A stretch of DNA of 64,000 bases from JBBQVZ01 sp963695975 (GTDB lineage: Bacteria; Actinomycetota; UBA4738; HRBIN12): positions 62,001 through 126,000 of the forward strand of contig CAVOIB010000011.1 of NCBI GenBank assembly GCA_963695975.1, written 5' to 3'. Both the position numbers and the translations under genes were made by a program. Below the pieces are notes generated by a model. It was not told the origin of the DNA, did not search any database, and saw nothing but the letters and a program-made list of their open reading frames with translations. Below, in pieces: positions 50,235-60,186 of this stretch (positions are counted from its first letter, which is position 1; each line of letters opens with the position of its first letter).

Positions 50235-52964
50235 TTACGAGCAACCGCTGGTGCTGCCGCACGTCCCGCACACGTAGCACGAGCCGGCCGGCTGCATCCT
50301 CGATCCGCACTGATAGCACAGGGGCGCATCGAGGGTCCGGGCGCCCGGTGTCTCGCCCAGCGCGACCGGCTGGGGGTCCGAGGCCGGCGCGAGGGCCGAG
50401 AGGACCTGCGTCTTCTCCTCCAGCTCCTGCAGCGCAGAGACCTTCCGCTCCTCGATCGAACGGATCCCCAGCGACTCGCGCTTGTCCTCTGGGAGGTAGT
50501 CGAGCGCCAGGCGGCGGAACACGTAGTCCACGAGCGACGAGGCGAACCGGATGTCGGGGTCGTTGGTCATGCCGGACGGCTCGAACTTCAAGTTGATGAA
50601 CTTCGAGACGTAGGTGTCGAGCGGCACGCCGTATTGGAGTCCGATCGACACCGCGATCGCGAACGCGTCCATCACGCCAGATAGCGTCGAACCCTGCTTG
50701 GACGTCTTCAGGAAGATCTCGCCGAGCCCGTCGTCGGGGTAGGAGCCGGCGGTGATGTAGCCCTCCGCGTCGCCGACCTGGAACGACGTGGTCGTGGAGG
50801 GCCGCGACATGGGCAGACGCCGGCGAACCGGCTGCGCGAACTCTGCCGGCACCTCGGCCTTCGCCTTCTTGTCAGCCGAGAGCGGCTGGGCGACCTTACA
50901 GTTGTCCCGGTAGATCGCCACCGCCTTCAGCCCGAGCTTCCACGACTCCACGAACAGCTGCTCGATCTCCTCGACCGTGGCCTCCTCCGGCATGTTCACC
51001 GTCTTCGAGATGGCGCCCGAGATGAAAGGCTGCGCGGCCGCCATCATCCGCACGTGCCCCATGTAGTGGATGGGCTGCGCACCCATCGCCGTGTCGAAGA
51101 CCGGGTAGTGCGCGGCCTTCAGGTGAGGCGCGTCCACGACGGAGTTGTTCTCGGCGATGTAAGCGACGATGTCGTCGCTCTGCCCCGAGTCGTACCCGAG
51201 CTTCTCGAGCGCGCGCGGCACCGTTTGGTTGACGAACTGCATCGTGCCCCCGCCGACGAGCTTCTTCGTCTTCACGAGCGCGAGCTCCGGTTCGATGCCG
51301 GTGGTGTCGCAGTCCATCATCAGACCGATGGTCCCCGTGGGGGCGAGGACCGATGCCTGCGCGTTGCGGTAGCCGTGCCGCTCACCGAGCGATACCGCCT
51401 CGTCCCACGATTGCTTCGCGGCCGTGAGCATCGCCTCCGGCACCAACTCGCCGTCGATCTCGTCGGCGGCCGCGCGGTGCTTGCGCATCACGCGCAGCAT
51501 CGCGTCACGGTTGGGGGCGAACCCGTCGAACGTCCCCATCGACTCCGCGATACGCGCGCTCGTCCGGTAGGCCTGGCCGGTCATCAATGCGGTGATCGCG
51601 CCGGCCCACGCCCGCCCGCCGTCGGAGTCGTACGGCAGGCCACGCGCCATCAACAGCGCCCCGAGGTTCGCGAATCCGAGCCCGAGCTGGCGGTACGCCC
51701 GAGCGTTCTCCGCGATCTTCTCGGTCGGGTAATCGGACTCGCCGACGACGATCTCCTGTGCCGTGAACACGACCTCCACCGCATGCCGGAACGAGGCGAC
51801 GTCGAAGTTGCCGGCGTCGTCCAGGAACTTCATCAGGTTGAGCGACGCCAGATTGCAGGCCGAGTTGTCCAGGTGCATGTACTCCGAGCACGGGTTCGAC
51901 GCGTTGATACGGCCGGATGCCGGGCAGGTATGCCATTCGTTGATCGTGGTGTCGTACTGCATGCCGGGGTCCGCGCACTCCCACGCGGCCTGTGCGATCT
52001 CGCGCATCAGCTCACGGGCGCGGACCGTCTCGACCGGCTCGCCCGTCGTCACGCCCTTCAGCTTCCAGTCCTGATCCTGCTCGAACGCACGCATGAACTC
52101 ATCGGTTACACGGACCGAGTTGTTGGCGTTCTGGTACTGGATCGAGTACGAGTCGCGGCCGTCGAGGTCCATGTCGAACCCGGCGTCGCGGAGGGCTCGC
52201 GCCTTGTGCTCCTCGGTCGCCTTGCACCAGACGAAGTCGCGGATGTCGGGGTGGTCCACGTTCAGGATCACCATCTTCGCGGCGCGACGCGTCTTTCCTC
52301 CCGACTTGATCGTGCCGGCGGACGCGTCGGCGCCGCGCATGAACGACACCGGACCGGATGCCGTGCCACCCCCTGCGAGCGGCTCGCGCGACGAACGGAT
52401 GCGCGACAGGTTGATCCCCGATCCCGATCCCCCCTTGAAGATCGTGCCTTCTTCCACGTACCAGTTCAGGATCGACGACATGTGATCGTCGACGGCGAGG
52501 ATGAAACACGCGGAGCACTGCTGCGGGGTGTCGGGCACGCCAACGTTGAACCAGACGGGTGAGTTGAACGCCGCCTTCTGCGTGACGACCAGATGCGTCA
52601 GCTCCTCAGCGAACACCTGAGCATCGTGCGGAGTTGCGAAGTAGCCGTTCTTCTCGCCCCAGCCGCGGATCGTATCGACGACGCGCCCGGCGAGCTGCCG
52701 AACCGAGGACTCCCGCTGCGGGGTCCCGAGCGTGCCGCGGAAGTACTTCTGGGCGACGATGTTCGTGGCGTTCTGCGACCACGAGACGGGGAACTCGACG
52801 TCACGCTGCTCGAAGGCGTTGCCGCCCTCCTTGAAGTTCGGGATGACCGCGTCGCGCGTCTCCCACTCCACCTCTTCGAACGGATGCCGTCCCTCGGTCG
52901 TGAAGTATCGAGTGAAGGTCAGACCTTCGCGGATGACCTCGACGTCCCCCTCTTTCGTCGCCAC
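50235..52964 (-). CDS. nrdJ: Vitamin B12-dependent ribonucleoside-diphosphate reductase (class II)
   Basis: Makes deoxyribonucleotides without oxygen using adenosylcobalamin. About 909 residues from GTG 52964, chosen because AAGGGG lies at the right distance; GTG or ATG codons further up lack this. Motifs include FNSPVWFNVGVPDTPQQCSA, FKGGSGSGINLSRIRS, NPCSEYMHLDNSACNLASLN and APTGTIGLMMDCDTTGIEPE. The C-terminal redox tail is rich in cysteine (CYQCGSRM, CYVCGTCGSTSGCS). Paired NrdR-like boxes precede it, and nrdR lies just upstream. Confidence 0.96.
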   Translation of the reverse strand: MATKEGDVEVIREGLTFTRYFTTEGRHPFEEVEWETRDAVIPNFKEGGNAFEQRDVEFPVSWSQNATNIVAQKYFRGTLGTPQRESSVRQLAGRVVDTIRGWGEKNGYFATPHDAQVFAEELTHLVVTQKAAFNSPVWFNVGVPDTPQQCSACFILAVDDHMSSILNWYVEEGTIFKGGSGSGINLSRIRSSREPLAGGGTASGPVSFMRGADASAGTIKSGGKTRRAAKMVILNVDHPDIRDFVWCKATEEHKARALRDAGFDMDLDGRDSYSIQYQNANNSVRVTDEFMRAFEQDQDWKLKGVTTGEPVETVRARELMREIAQAAWECADPGMQYDTTINEWHTCPASGRINASNPCSEYMHLDNSACNLASLNLMKFLDDAGNFDVASFRHAVEVVFTAQEIVVGESDYPTEKIAENARAYRQLGLGFANLGALLMARGLPYDSDGGRAWAGAITALMTGQAYRTSARIAESMGTFDGFAPNRDAMLRVMRKHRAAADEIDGELVPEAMLTAAKQSWDEAVSLGERHGYRNAQASVLAPTGTIGLMMDCDTTGIEPELALVKTKKLVGGGTMQFVNQTVPRALEKLGYDSGQSDDIVAYIAENNSVVDAPHLKAAHYPVFDTAMGAQPIHYMGHVRMMAAAQPFISGAISKTVNMPEEATVEEIEQLFVESWKLGLKAVAIYRDNCKVAQPLSADKKAKAEVPAEFAQPVRRRLPMSRPSTTTSFQVGDAEGYITAGSYPDDGLGEIFLKTSKQGSTLSGVMDAFAIAVSIGLQYGVPLDTYVSKFINLKFEPSGMTNDPDIRFASSLVDYVFRRLALDYLPEDKRESLGIRSIEERKVSALQELEEKTQVLSALAPASDPQPVALGETPGARTLDAPLCYQCGSRMQPAGSCYVCGTCGSTSGCS

Positions 52965-53068
52965 TTCTCGTCCCCTTTCCCCCTCGATCCAACCCTGTGG
53001 AATCATGTGGAAAAGAACTACATCCGTGTGATTCCGGGCTCCGGGATTGTGGACCCGAACCCAACCGA

Positions 53069-53116
53069 CGTCAAGATGCTGTGGGAAGATTCTTCTTGAA
53101 CCACTACATGTAGTAT
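53069..53116. promoter_or_regulatory. Pair of NrdR-like boxes upstream of nrdJ
   Basis: CCACTACATGTAGTAT (53101-53116) contains the perfect palindrome ACTACATGTAGT. A weaker match, CGTCAAGATGCTGTGG (53069-53084), lies 32 bases away centre to centre. NrdR binds such 16-base boxes in pairs about three helical turns apart and represses ribonucleotide reductase genes. Placement between nrdR and nrdJ fits. Confidence 0.7.
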
Positions 53117-53151
53117 CTCAGCCGTGACGGCCAGTGACGACCCATCGGGCC

Positions 53152-53628
53152 TCAGCGGCTGCGATGCTTGGCGGGCACCTTCTTCTCCAGCAACACGTCG
53201 AGCTCCCGCTCGAAGTCCGTGATCTCCTGGAAATCCTTGTAGACGCTGGCGAAACGCATGTACGCGACCTGATCCAACTTGGCGAGGCCTGCGAGCACCT
53301 CCAGCCCGACGGCCTGGGACGTCACGGCCGGGCCCTTGCGTCGCAGCCGCTCCTCGACGCGGTCGACGAGCCGCTCGACCTGCTCCGGGGTGACCGGACG
53401 ATTCTTGATCGCCTTCAGGATGCCGCTCTCGAGCTTGGCTCGGTCGAACGGGTCCTTCGAGCCGTCGCGTTTGACGACTACCAGACCGACGTCCTCGATC
53501 CGCTCGAAGGTGGTGTAACGCCGATGGCAGGCTCCGCATTCGCGACGCCGGCGGATCGCCCCGCCGGCGTCGGCGGGACGAGAGTCGACGACTCGATCGT
53601 CGTCCGCATTGCACCAGGGGCATCGCAT
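53152..53628 (-). CDS. nrdR: Transcriptional repressor NrdR
   Basis: A 158-residue protein: N-terminal zinc ribbon (MRCPWCNADDDRVVDSRPAD with RRECGACHRRYTTFER) and C-terminal ATP-cone (VVVKRDGSKDPFDRAKLESG). ATP/dATP binding controls repression of nrd genes. The start is ATG 53628; the frame stays open further upstream but the family begins at MRCPWC. Its own promoter has a pair of boxes, implying autoregulation, and nrdJ follows downstream. Confidence 0.97.
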   Translation of the reverse strand: MRCPWCNADDDRVVDSRPADAGGAIRRRRECGACHRRYTTFERIEDVGLVVVKRDGSKDPFDRAKLESGILKAIKNRPVTPEQVERLVDRVEERLRRKGPAVTSQAVGLEVLAGLAKLDQVAYMRFASVYKDFQEITDFERELDVLLEKKVPAKHRSR

Positions 53629-53636
53629 GGCCGACG

Positions 53637-53683
53637 CCACAACATGTAGTGGCGGCGCGAACCGTATCCGCACCATGTTGCGT
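53637..53683. promoter_or_regulatory. Pair of NrdR-like boxes upstream of nrdR
   Basis: CCACAACATGTAGTGG (53637-53652) is nearly palindromic and matches the nrdJ box. CCGCACCATGTTGCGT (53668-53683) agrees with it at 11 of 16 positions and is 31 bases away centre to centre. The first box ends only 8 bases before the nrdR start, so binding would block initiation. Confidence 0.65.
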
Positions 53684-53685
53684 CG

Positions 53686-53997
53686 TCAAGCGGCGGACGG
53701 GACAACGAGGGACTGACCGGGCACCAGCGCTCCCGGGTCGATCCCGTTCCGTTCCGCGATCGCGTCGACCAGCGGGCGAGGATCGGCCCCCGGTGCCGCG
53801 TGCTCCGCGATCGACCAGAGCGTGTCGCCCGATCGCACGACGTAGACCTGATCGGACCGTCGCTGAGGCGACCTGGCCGAAGGTCCCGTGTGGCGCCCGA
53901 GCGCATCCGCCACCGGCGAGCTCAGGATGACGGCCATCGCCACACCGAGGGCCGCGATCGTGAGTCGCCGCCGTCGTCGAACAGGTGTTCGGGTCAT
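53686..53997 (-). CDS. LysM-domain cell-division inhibitor candidate, divergent from lexA
   Basis: A 103-residue protein with a basic N-terminus and one membrane segment or signal (RRLTIAALGVAMAVILSSPV), then a LysM peptidoglycan-binding domain (VYVVRSGDTLWSIAEHAAPG, DAIAERNGIDPGALVPGQSL, VVPSA). In Bacillus (YneA) and Mycobacterium (ChiZ, Rv2719c), small LysM proteins divergent from lexA suppress division during the SOS response. The same layout and LexA boxes are present here. ATG 53997 is preceded by GGAAAG. Confidence 0.85.
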   Translation of the reverse strand: MTRTPVRRRRRLTIAALGVAMAVILSSPVADALGRHTGPSARSPQRRSDQVYVVRSGDTLWSIAEHAAPGADPRPLVDAIAERNGIDPGALVPGQSLVVPSAA

Positions 53998-54055
53998 GCC
54001 GTCATCTTTCCCGAACACATGTTCGGAGTCAACCCCTCGCTCGAACATATGTTTG
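53978..54055. promoter_or_regulatory. Three LexA (SOS) boxes between lexA and the LysM gene
   Basis: CGAACACATGTTCG (54012-54025) is a perfect CGAAC-N4-GTTCG box, CGAACATATGTTTG (54042-54055) has one mismatch, and CGAACAGGTGTTCG (53978-53991) is perfect but lies within codons 3-7 of the LysM gene. Centres are 30 and 34 bases apart. LexA would repress both divergent genes, with autoregulation of lexA. Confidence 0.88.
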
Positions 54056-54111
54056 CCTCCTACTGGATCGAGTGTTAGCGTCCGTTCGACCACATCAGGA
54101 GGCTAGAGACG

Positions 54112-54720
54112 ATGTCTGACATCACGCCCCGCCAGCAGCGGATCCTGGACGTCATCGGGCAGACCGTCCGAGAGCGCGGCTACCCGCCGACCGTGCGAGA
54201 GATCGGGGAGGCGGTCGGCCTCACCTCGTCCTCCAGCGTGCACGCGCAGCTCGCCAACCTCGAGCGCATGGGCCTGTTGACGAAGGATCCGACCAAGCCT
54301 CGTGCGATGGCCCTCGCCGAGCCGAGGGCAGATGCGGTCGCCGTTCCCCTCCTGGGCCGGATCGCCGCCGGAGCGCCTACGCTCGCCGTCGAGAACGTCG
54401 ACGGATACGTGGCCGTCCCCCACGACTTCGCCGGCGACGAGGGCCACTTCGCCCTCCACGTGTCGGGCGACTCCATGATCGGCGCCGGGATCTTCGACGG
54501 CGACGTCGTCGTCCTCCGGGCCCAGGACTCGGCGAGCGACGGCGACATCGTGGCGGCCCTGCTCCCCGGCCCGGCGGAGGACGAGGCGACCATCAAGCGA
54601 TTCGGGCACGATGGCGCCCGCGTCATGCTGATCCCCGAGAACCCGGCGCTCGATCCGTTCGAGATGCGCGAAGGCAGGATCCTCGGCCGCGTCGTCGCCG
54701 TGCTCCGCAAGCTCCCTTAG
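54112..54720 (+). CDS. lexA: SOS regulatory repressor LexA
   Basis: A 202-residue repressor and self-cleaving protease. N-terminal winged helix: TPRQQRILDVIGQTVRERGY, GLTSSSSVHAQLANLERMGL. The cleavage site is AAGAP (Ala-Gly, about residue 84). The catalytic serine is in HVSGDSMIGAGIFDGD and the lysine in DEATIKRFGH. AGGAGG lies 9 bases before ATG 54112. It is controlled by the three boxes upstream. Confidence 0.98.
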   Translation: MSDITPRQQRILDVIGQTVRERGYPPTVREIGEAVGLTSSSSVHAQLANLERMGLLTKDPTKPRAMALAEPRADAVAVPLLGRIAAGAPTLAVENVDGYVAVPHDFAGDEGHFALHVSGDSMIGAGIFDGDVVVLRAQDSASDGDIVAALLPGPAEDEATIKRFGHDGARVMLIPENPALDPFEMREGRILGRVVAVLRKLP

Positions 54721-54757
54721 CCGGTAAGCTCGGGTGTTCGTGACCACGAGGAGCCCG

Positions 54758-55753
54758 ATGCCTGCGACCGACCGCGTCACCCACCTCGAACGACAGATCG
54801 CCTCACAGCCCGACGTCATCGGTTCCCTCCTCGCGAGCGGCAAGCTCCGTGAACAGGTCCATGCAGCGGCCGAGGGACTTCATCGCGCACGGCGCATCTG
54901 GGTGGTCGGAACGGGAACGAGCCTGCACGCGGCCGAGCTCGGGGCATCCATGCTCCAGCTCTCCGGGCGCCAAGCGCAGTCGTGCTCCTCCATGCAGTTC
55001 GTGAACTTCGCGCCGATCGTCGGGGCCCAGGACGCGATCGTCGTCATCACCCACACCGCAGAGACCGCATTCGCCCTGTCCACCCGGGCCCAGGCGTTCA
55101 TCGCCGGCCTCGACGTCGTGATGATCACCAAGCAAGGCTCCGGCTTCCCGGAGTCGATCGAGACGATCCCCAAGGAGACGGCAGAGACGTACACGGTCAG
55201 TTACACGAGCACGCTCGTCGCGCTCGCCCTTCTGGCGAAGGAGCTCGGGGCCGAGGGGATGGACGACGAGGTGATGGAGCGCGTGCCGACCGCTGTCGCC
55301 GCCGCCCTGGAGTCGCCGAGGATCGACCAGATCACGCAGCCCGAACGTCTGCTCGTCTTCGTTGGCGCGGGGCCCGCGGCCGTGACCGCCCGAGAGGGGG
55401 CGCTCAAGGTCCGCGAGGGTGCCCGGTTCCTCGCGGAGGGGTATGACGCCGAGTACCTCCTGCACGGATCGGCCGTGCCCCTCGACCGACGCGACCGCCT
55501 GGTCGCCCTAGGGCCCCCCGACCCCGGCGGCCTCGTCGACGCTGTGGCTCGGGCGGCGGCGGCCGAAGACATCCCCACGGACCGGCTCGACGAGTCCGCC
55601 GATCTCCCGCCCCTGCTCGCGCAGATCCCGCTCACGGTTCGGCTCCAACTCGTCGCGCTGCGATTCGCGCTCGAGCGGGGTCAGGATCCGGACACCGTCA
55701 TCGTCGGTGCGTGGGCGGATCCGGCTACCTGGCGGATCGGCGCTCCTTCGTAG
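54758..55753 (+). CDS. SIS-domain protein (double sugar-isomerase, GlmS/AgaS-like)
   Basis: A 331-residue protein with two SIS folds: IWVVGTGTSLHAAELGASML, DAIVVITHTAETAFAL, VVMITKQGSGFPESIETIPK, YTSTLVALALLAKELGAEGM, then LLVFVGAGPAAVTAREGALK, YDAEYLLHGSAVPLDRRD. This is the isomerase half of glucosamine-6-phosphate synthase without the glutaminase; such proteins act as sugar-phosphate isomerases, deaminases or sensors. ATG 54758 has GAGGAG just upstream; GTG 54740 is possible. Confidence 0.88.
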   Translation: MPATDRVTHLERQIASQPDVIGSLLASGKLREQVHAAAEGLHRARRIWVVGTGTSLHAAELGASMLQLSGRQAQSCSSMQFVNFAPIVGAQDAIVVITHTAETAFALSTRAQAFIAGLDVVMITKQGSGFPESIETIPKETAETYTVSYTSTLVALALLAKELGAEGMDDEVMERVPTAVAAALESPRIDQITQPERLLVFVGAGPAAVTAREGALKVREGARFLAEGYDAEYLLHGSAVPLDRRDRLVALGPPDPGGLVDAVARAAAAEDIPTDRLDESADLPPLLAQIPLTVRLQLVALRFALERGQDPDTVIVGAWADPATWRIGAPS

Positions 55754-57085
55754 ACGGATCGCGGTCTCGAGCACGGACGAAGTCCTTCACCGCTGCGAGC
55801 TCGCGCTCCCCCACGCGGGCGCGCACGATCGTCCCCTCGCCGTCGGCTTCCGTACCGAGGACCTCGGCCTCCCGGTAAAGGCGCGCTGTGATGTCCTCCC
55901 GTCCCCAGGGGACGAGCAACGTGACCTCGTGGGGCGGCCGCGGCAGGGCCTCGGCCACCGCGACGAGGAGCTCGTCGGCCCCCTCGCCCGTGACCGCCGA
56001 GACGGCCACCGAGCCCGGGAATCGACGCGCGAGCCGGGCCCGGCCCGAGCCCGGAACCAGGTCTACCTTGTTCAGGGCGAGGACCTCGGGGAGATCGCCC
56101 GCACCGATCTCGATGAGCACACGGCGGACGGCCTCGATCTGTTGGTCGAGCTGTGGCGACGACGCGTCGGCGACGTGCAGGACCACGTCGGCCATCGTGA
56201 CTTCCTCGAGGGTCGAGCGGAACGCCTCGACCAGAGCGTGCGGGAGCTTGCTGACGAACCCCACGGTGTCGGAGATGGTGGCGGGCGCTCCCCCCGGCAG
56301 CTCGATCTTGCGGACGGTCGGGTCGAGCGTTGCGAACAGCTGATCGGCGACCGGCACCGACGAGCCCGTCAGCCGGTTGAGGAGTGTCGACTTGCCGGCG
56401 TTCGTGTAGCCCGCGATCGCGATCTGTTGGACGTTGGCGTTCTGCCGTCGCGACCGTTTCACATCGCGCGTGCGCGCCATGTCCTTGATGTCGCGGCGGA
56501 GCTTCGTGATGCGACGGCCGATGTGCTGGCGGTCGACCTCCATCTTCGTCTCGCCGGGGCCACGCGTGCCGATGCCGCCGCCCAGACGGGACATGGCCTC
56601 GCCCCACCCCCGGAGGCGAGGCAGGAGGTAGTTCAGCTGGGCCAGCTCGACCTGCACGCGACCCTCTCGCGAGCGCGCGTGAAGCGCGAAGATGTCGAGG
56701 ATCAAAGCCGTCCGGTCGATCACCTTCACGCCGAGGCGCTCCTCGAGCGAGCGGAGCTGCCCTGGCGTGAGTTCCTTGTCGAGGATGACCGCGTCGGCGC
56801 CACTCCCGTGGATCACGTCGTGGAGCTCGGCAAGCTTGCCCTTCCCGACGTAGGTGGCGGGATCAGGGTCGGCACGGTTCTGGACGAGCCGTGCTACGGG
56901 ATCCGCCCCGGCCGAGTCCGCCAGGGCCGCAAGCTCGTCGAGGTCTTCATCGGCGATCCCTTTGCCCACGCCGACGAGGACCGCCTTCTCACGGATGGAC
57001 GGGCGAGATGTGGCCGACAGCGGCGATTCGAGGATCTGCCGCTCAGCGATCGCGCGCGCCCCAGGTGTCTTGGGTTCGGCCGGAG

Positions 57086-57089
<4 letters not shown>
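55725..57089 (-). CDS. hflX: GTPase HflX
   Basis: A 454-residue ribosome-associated GTPase that splits stalled or heat-damaged 70S particles. N-terminal domain: RADPDPATYVGKGKLAEL, ILDKELTPGQLRSLEERLGV, RVQVELAQLNYLLPRLRGWG with GGGIGTRGPGETKMEVDR. G domain: AIAGYTNAGKSTLLNRLTG, DTVGFVSKLPHALVEAF, NKVDL. GTG 57089 overlaps the dapD stop (GTGA). It converges with the SIS gene, overlapping by 29 bases. Confidence 0.96.
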
Positions 57090-57909
<820 letters not shown>

Positions 57910-57913
<4 letters not shown>

Positions 57914-59086
57914 GCGGTCACCGCTGGGTCGGTCAACAGATCCTCGAGGATCCCCGCCGCGGCTCGGCAATCGTCGATCGTCGGCACCATCGCCATCCGC
58001 ACGTACCCCTCGCCCTCCGGGCCGAAGAACGACCCGGGAGCCACGACGATCCCGTGGTCGAGAAGCTCGAAGGCCCATCCTGCGGAGGGACGGTCCTCCG
58101 GCACCTTCACCCAAAGGTAGAAGGTGGCGACGCTGCCCGCGATCTCGAGGCCCTTGGAGCGGAAGAGCTCGAGGAACAGACTGCGCTTCTCTGCGTACCG
58201 GGCTCGCTGTTCCTCGACGTGATGTTCGTCGCCCCAGGCCGCAACGGATGCACGCTGCACGAACTCTTGCGGCGTCACTCCGACCGATGGGCGCAGCGAC
58301 CTCATCGCCTCTGATCACGCGCGCGTCTCCGGCCACGAACCCGGAGCGGTATCCGGTCATGGAAGACCGCTTGCTAAGCGTGTTGATCGCGATCACGTTC
58401 GTCAGATCTCCGACCTGCAGGACCGAGGGCGGAGGTCCATCATCGAACCATACTTCGCTATACGCCTCGTCGGAGGCGAGCAGGAAGTCGTGTCGGCGCG
58501 CCAGCGCCACGGCGTGTTCCAGGAACGCCGGCGTCGCCACAGCGCCCGTGGGGTTGTTCGGGTAGTTGATCCACAGGATCGCGGTTCGCTCCCACGTCGC
58601 GCCGTCCACGTGGTCCAGGTCGGGGAGGAAGCCCCGTTGCTCGGTGAGCGGGAGCCGTAGGACGCGGCCGCCGGCGAACAGCGAGCCGCGCTCCGGGATC
58701 GTGTAGCCGGGTGCGGTGACGACGACGAGGTCGCGCCCTCCGGCGGGATCCAGCAGTGCCTGGGCCATGGAGAAGATCGGCTCCTTGCTGCCGAGCGTCG
58801 GGATCACGTCCGACGAGGGATCGAGCGACACGCCGAACCTGCGGTCGACCCAACCCGCGATCGCCTCCCGGAGCTCGGGGATCCCGGCCGCGCGCGGATA
58901 GGACGACACCGGCTCGACCGCCTCCTTCAGCGCCTCACGGATGAACGACGGCGTGACATCTCGCGGATCCCCCACACCGAAGTCGATCAGCTTCCGCCCC
59001 GCGTCGAGCGCCTCCATCTTCCGGCGATCGAGCTCCTCGAACGGATAGCCCTCGACGTCACGGATCCCCGGAGAGAACCGCATCAC
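57910..59086 (-). pseudogene. dapC: Succinyldiaminopimelate aminotransferase with an apparent +1 frameshift
   Basis: A PLP aminotransferase forming N-succinyl-LL-diaminopimelate. The N-terminal 260 residues are in one frame (FSPGIRDVEGYPFEELDRRK, ILWINYPNNPTGAV, LASDEAYSEVWFDD, NTLSKRSSMTGYRSGFVAGD with the PLP lysine). The C-terminal 130 are in another (MRSLRPSVGVTPQEFVQRAS, HVEEQRARYAEKRSLFLELF, VAPGSFFGPEGEGYVRMAMV). Deleting one base near 58304-58310 joins them into one full-length enzyme. It starts at GTG 59086 or ATG 59083. It is either a sequencing error, a real lesion, or a split gene: ATG 58305 has AGAGG close by. Confidence 0.85.
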
Positions 59087-60186
59087 CCGACCTCCCGTGC
59101 CGCGAGGAACGCCCGCAGCACCACGTAAGAACGCACGAGGGCCGCCCCGTCGACGCGCTCGTCGTCACGATGAGCGTACTGCGGGTCGCCGGGGCCGAAG
59201 TTCACCGCTGGGACTCCGATCGAGGCGAACTCCGCGACCGGGGTCCACGCCTGCTTCGGTCCGAGCTCGAGGTCTCCCGCCTCCTGCAAACGCTCTACGA
59301 GTGGATGATGGACCGTGACCGGGCCCGGCGGGGCGTTGCCGATCACGTCCAACGCGGCGCCCTCGTGTTCGACGAGTCCGCGGAGGTACGCCTCCGCGTC
59401 GTCCGGGGAACGCGTGGGTGCATAGCGGAAGTTCACCTGGACCTCGGCCTGGTCGGGAACCACGTTCCCGGCTATCCCTCCCGCGAACGACGTGATGCTC
59501 ACGACCTCCCGATAGATCAATCCGTCGACGTCGACGTCGCGCGCCGCCAGATCTACGATCGGCCCCAGCGCACGGATGGCGCCGTGGATCGCGTTCCTCC
59601 CGAGCCACGGGCGTGCGGTATGCGCCGCCTCGCCGCGCACCGTGATCCGCGCGTTCAGGTTGCCGAGACAGCCGATCTCGATCGCGTTGGCCGTCGGTTC
59701 CATGACGATCGCGAGATCGGCATCGCGAACGAGCGCACACCGGTCGAACAGCGGCAGGAGCGCGCTCCGGGTGATCGGCAGCTCCTCCCGGCCGAAGAAG
59801 AGGAACCCAACGTCGACCTCGGCGTCGTCGGGCCGCCCCGCCAACACGCTCGCGAGCTCCACCATGACGGCGAGCGCGCCCTTCATGTCCGCGGCACCTC
59901 GCCCGACGACTGCACCCGCGTCGAGCCTGCCGGGGACGTTGCCGTTGGGCGGGACGGTGTCGACGTGGCCCGCAACGATCACGAAGGGCCGACCGTCGGC
60001 GTGCCGCTGGGGTGCCAAGAAGAGCACCGCGTCCCGATCGTCGGCGACGCGGAACGGCGCCCCGGGCAGGATCTCGCGGAGGAACGCGAGGATCCCGGCC
60101 TCGTCCTCGCCCGCGGACGGCACGTCGACGAGCGCGAGCGTGCGCGCGAGAAGGCGGGCACCCAGGTCGGCCTCCGGCCCCGTCAA
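59083..60186 (-). CDS. dapE: Succinyl-diaminopimelate desuccinylase (M20 family)
   Basis: A 367-residue zinc hydrolase releasing LL-diaminopimelate. Metal-site motifs: VIVAGHVDTVPPNGNVPG, VGRGAADMKGALAVMVELA, VGFLFFGREELP (catalytic Glu), AIVMEPTANAIEIGCLGNLN, and the final histidine in GDPQYAHRDDERVDG. This is the actinobacterial DapE form. It apparently starts at TTG 60186, overlapping the dapF stop by four bases, and its end overlaps dapC. Confidence 0.94.
   Translation of the reverse strand: MTGPEADLGARLLARTLALVDVPSAGEDEAGILAFLREILPGAPFRVADDRDAVLFLAPQRHADGRPFVIVAGHVDTVPPNGNVPGRLDAGAVVGRGAADMKGALAVMVELASVLAGRPDDAEVDVGFLFFGREELPITRSALLPLFDRCALVRDADLAIVMEPTANAIEIGCLGNLNARITVRGEAAHTARPWLGRNAIHGAIRALGPIVDLAARDVDVDGLIYREVVSITSFAGGIAGNVVPDQAEVQVNFRYAPTRSPDDAEAYLRGLVEHEGAALDVIGNAPPGPVTVHHPLVERLQEAGDLELGPKQAWTPVAEFASIGVPAVNFGPGDPQYAHRDDERVDGAALVRSYVVLRAFLAAREVG

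Noticed and set aside
52965..53151. Possible cobalamin riboswitch before the B12-dependent nrdJ
   Set aside because: The gap to nrdR is under 190 bases and shows no B12-box-like core. The NrdR-like boxes account for the visible signals.
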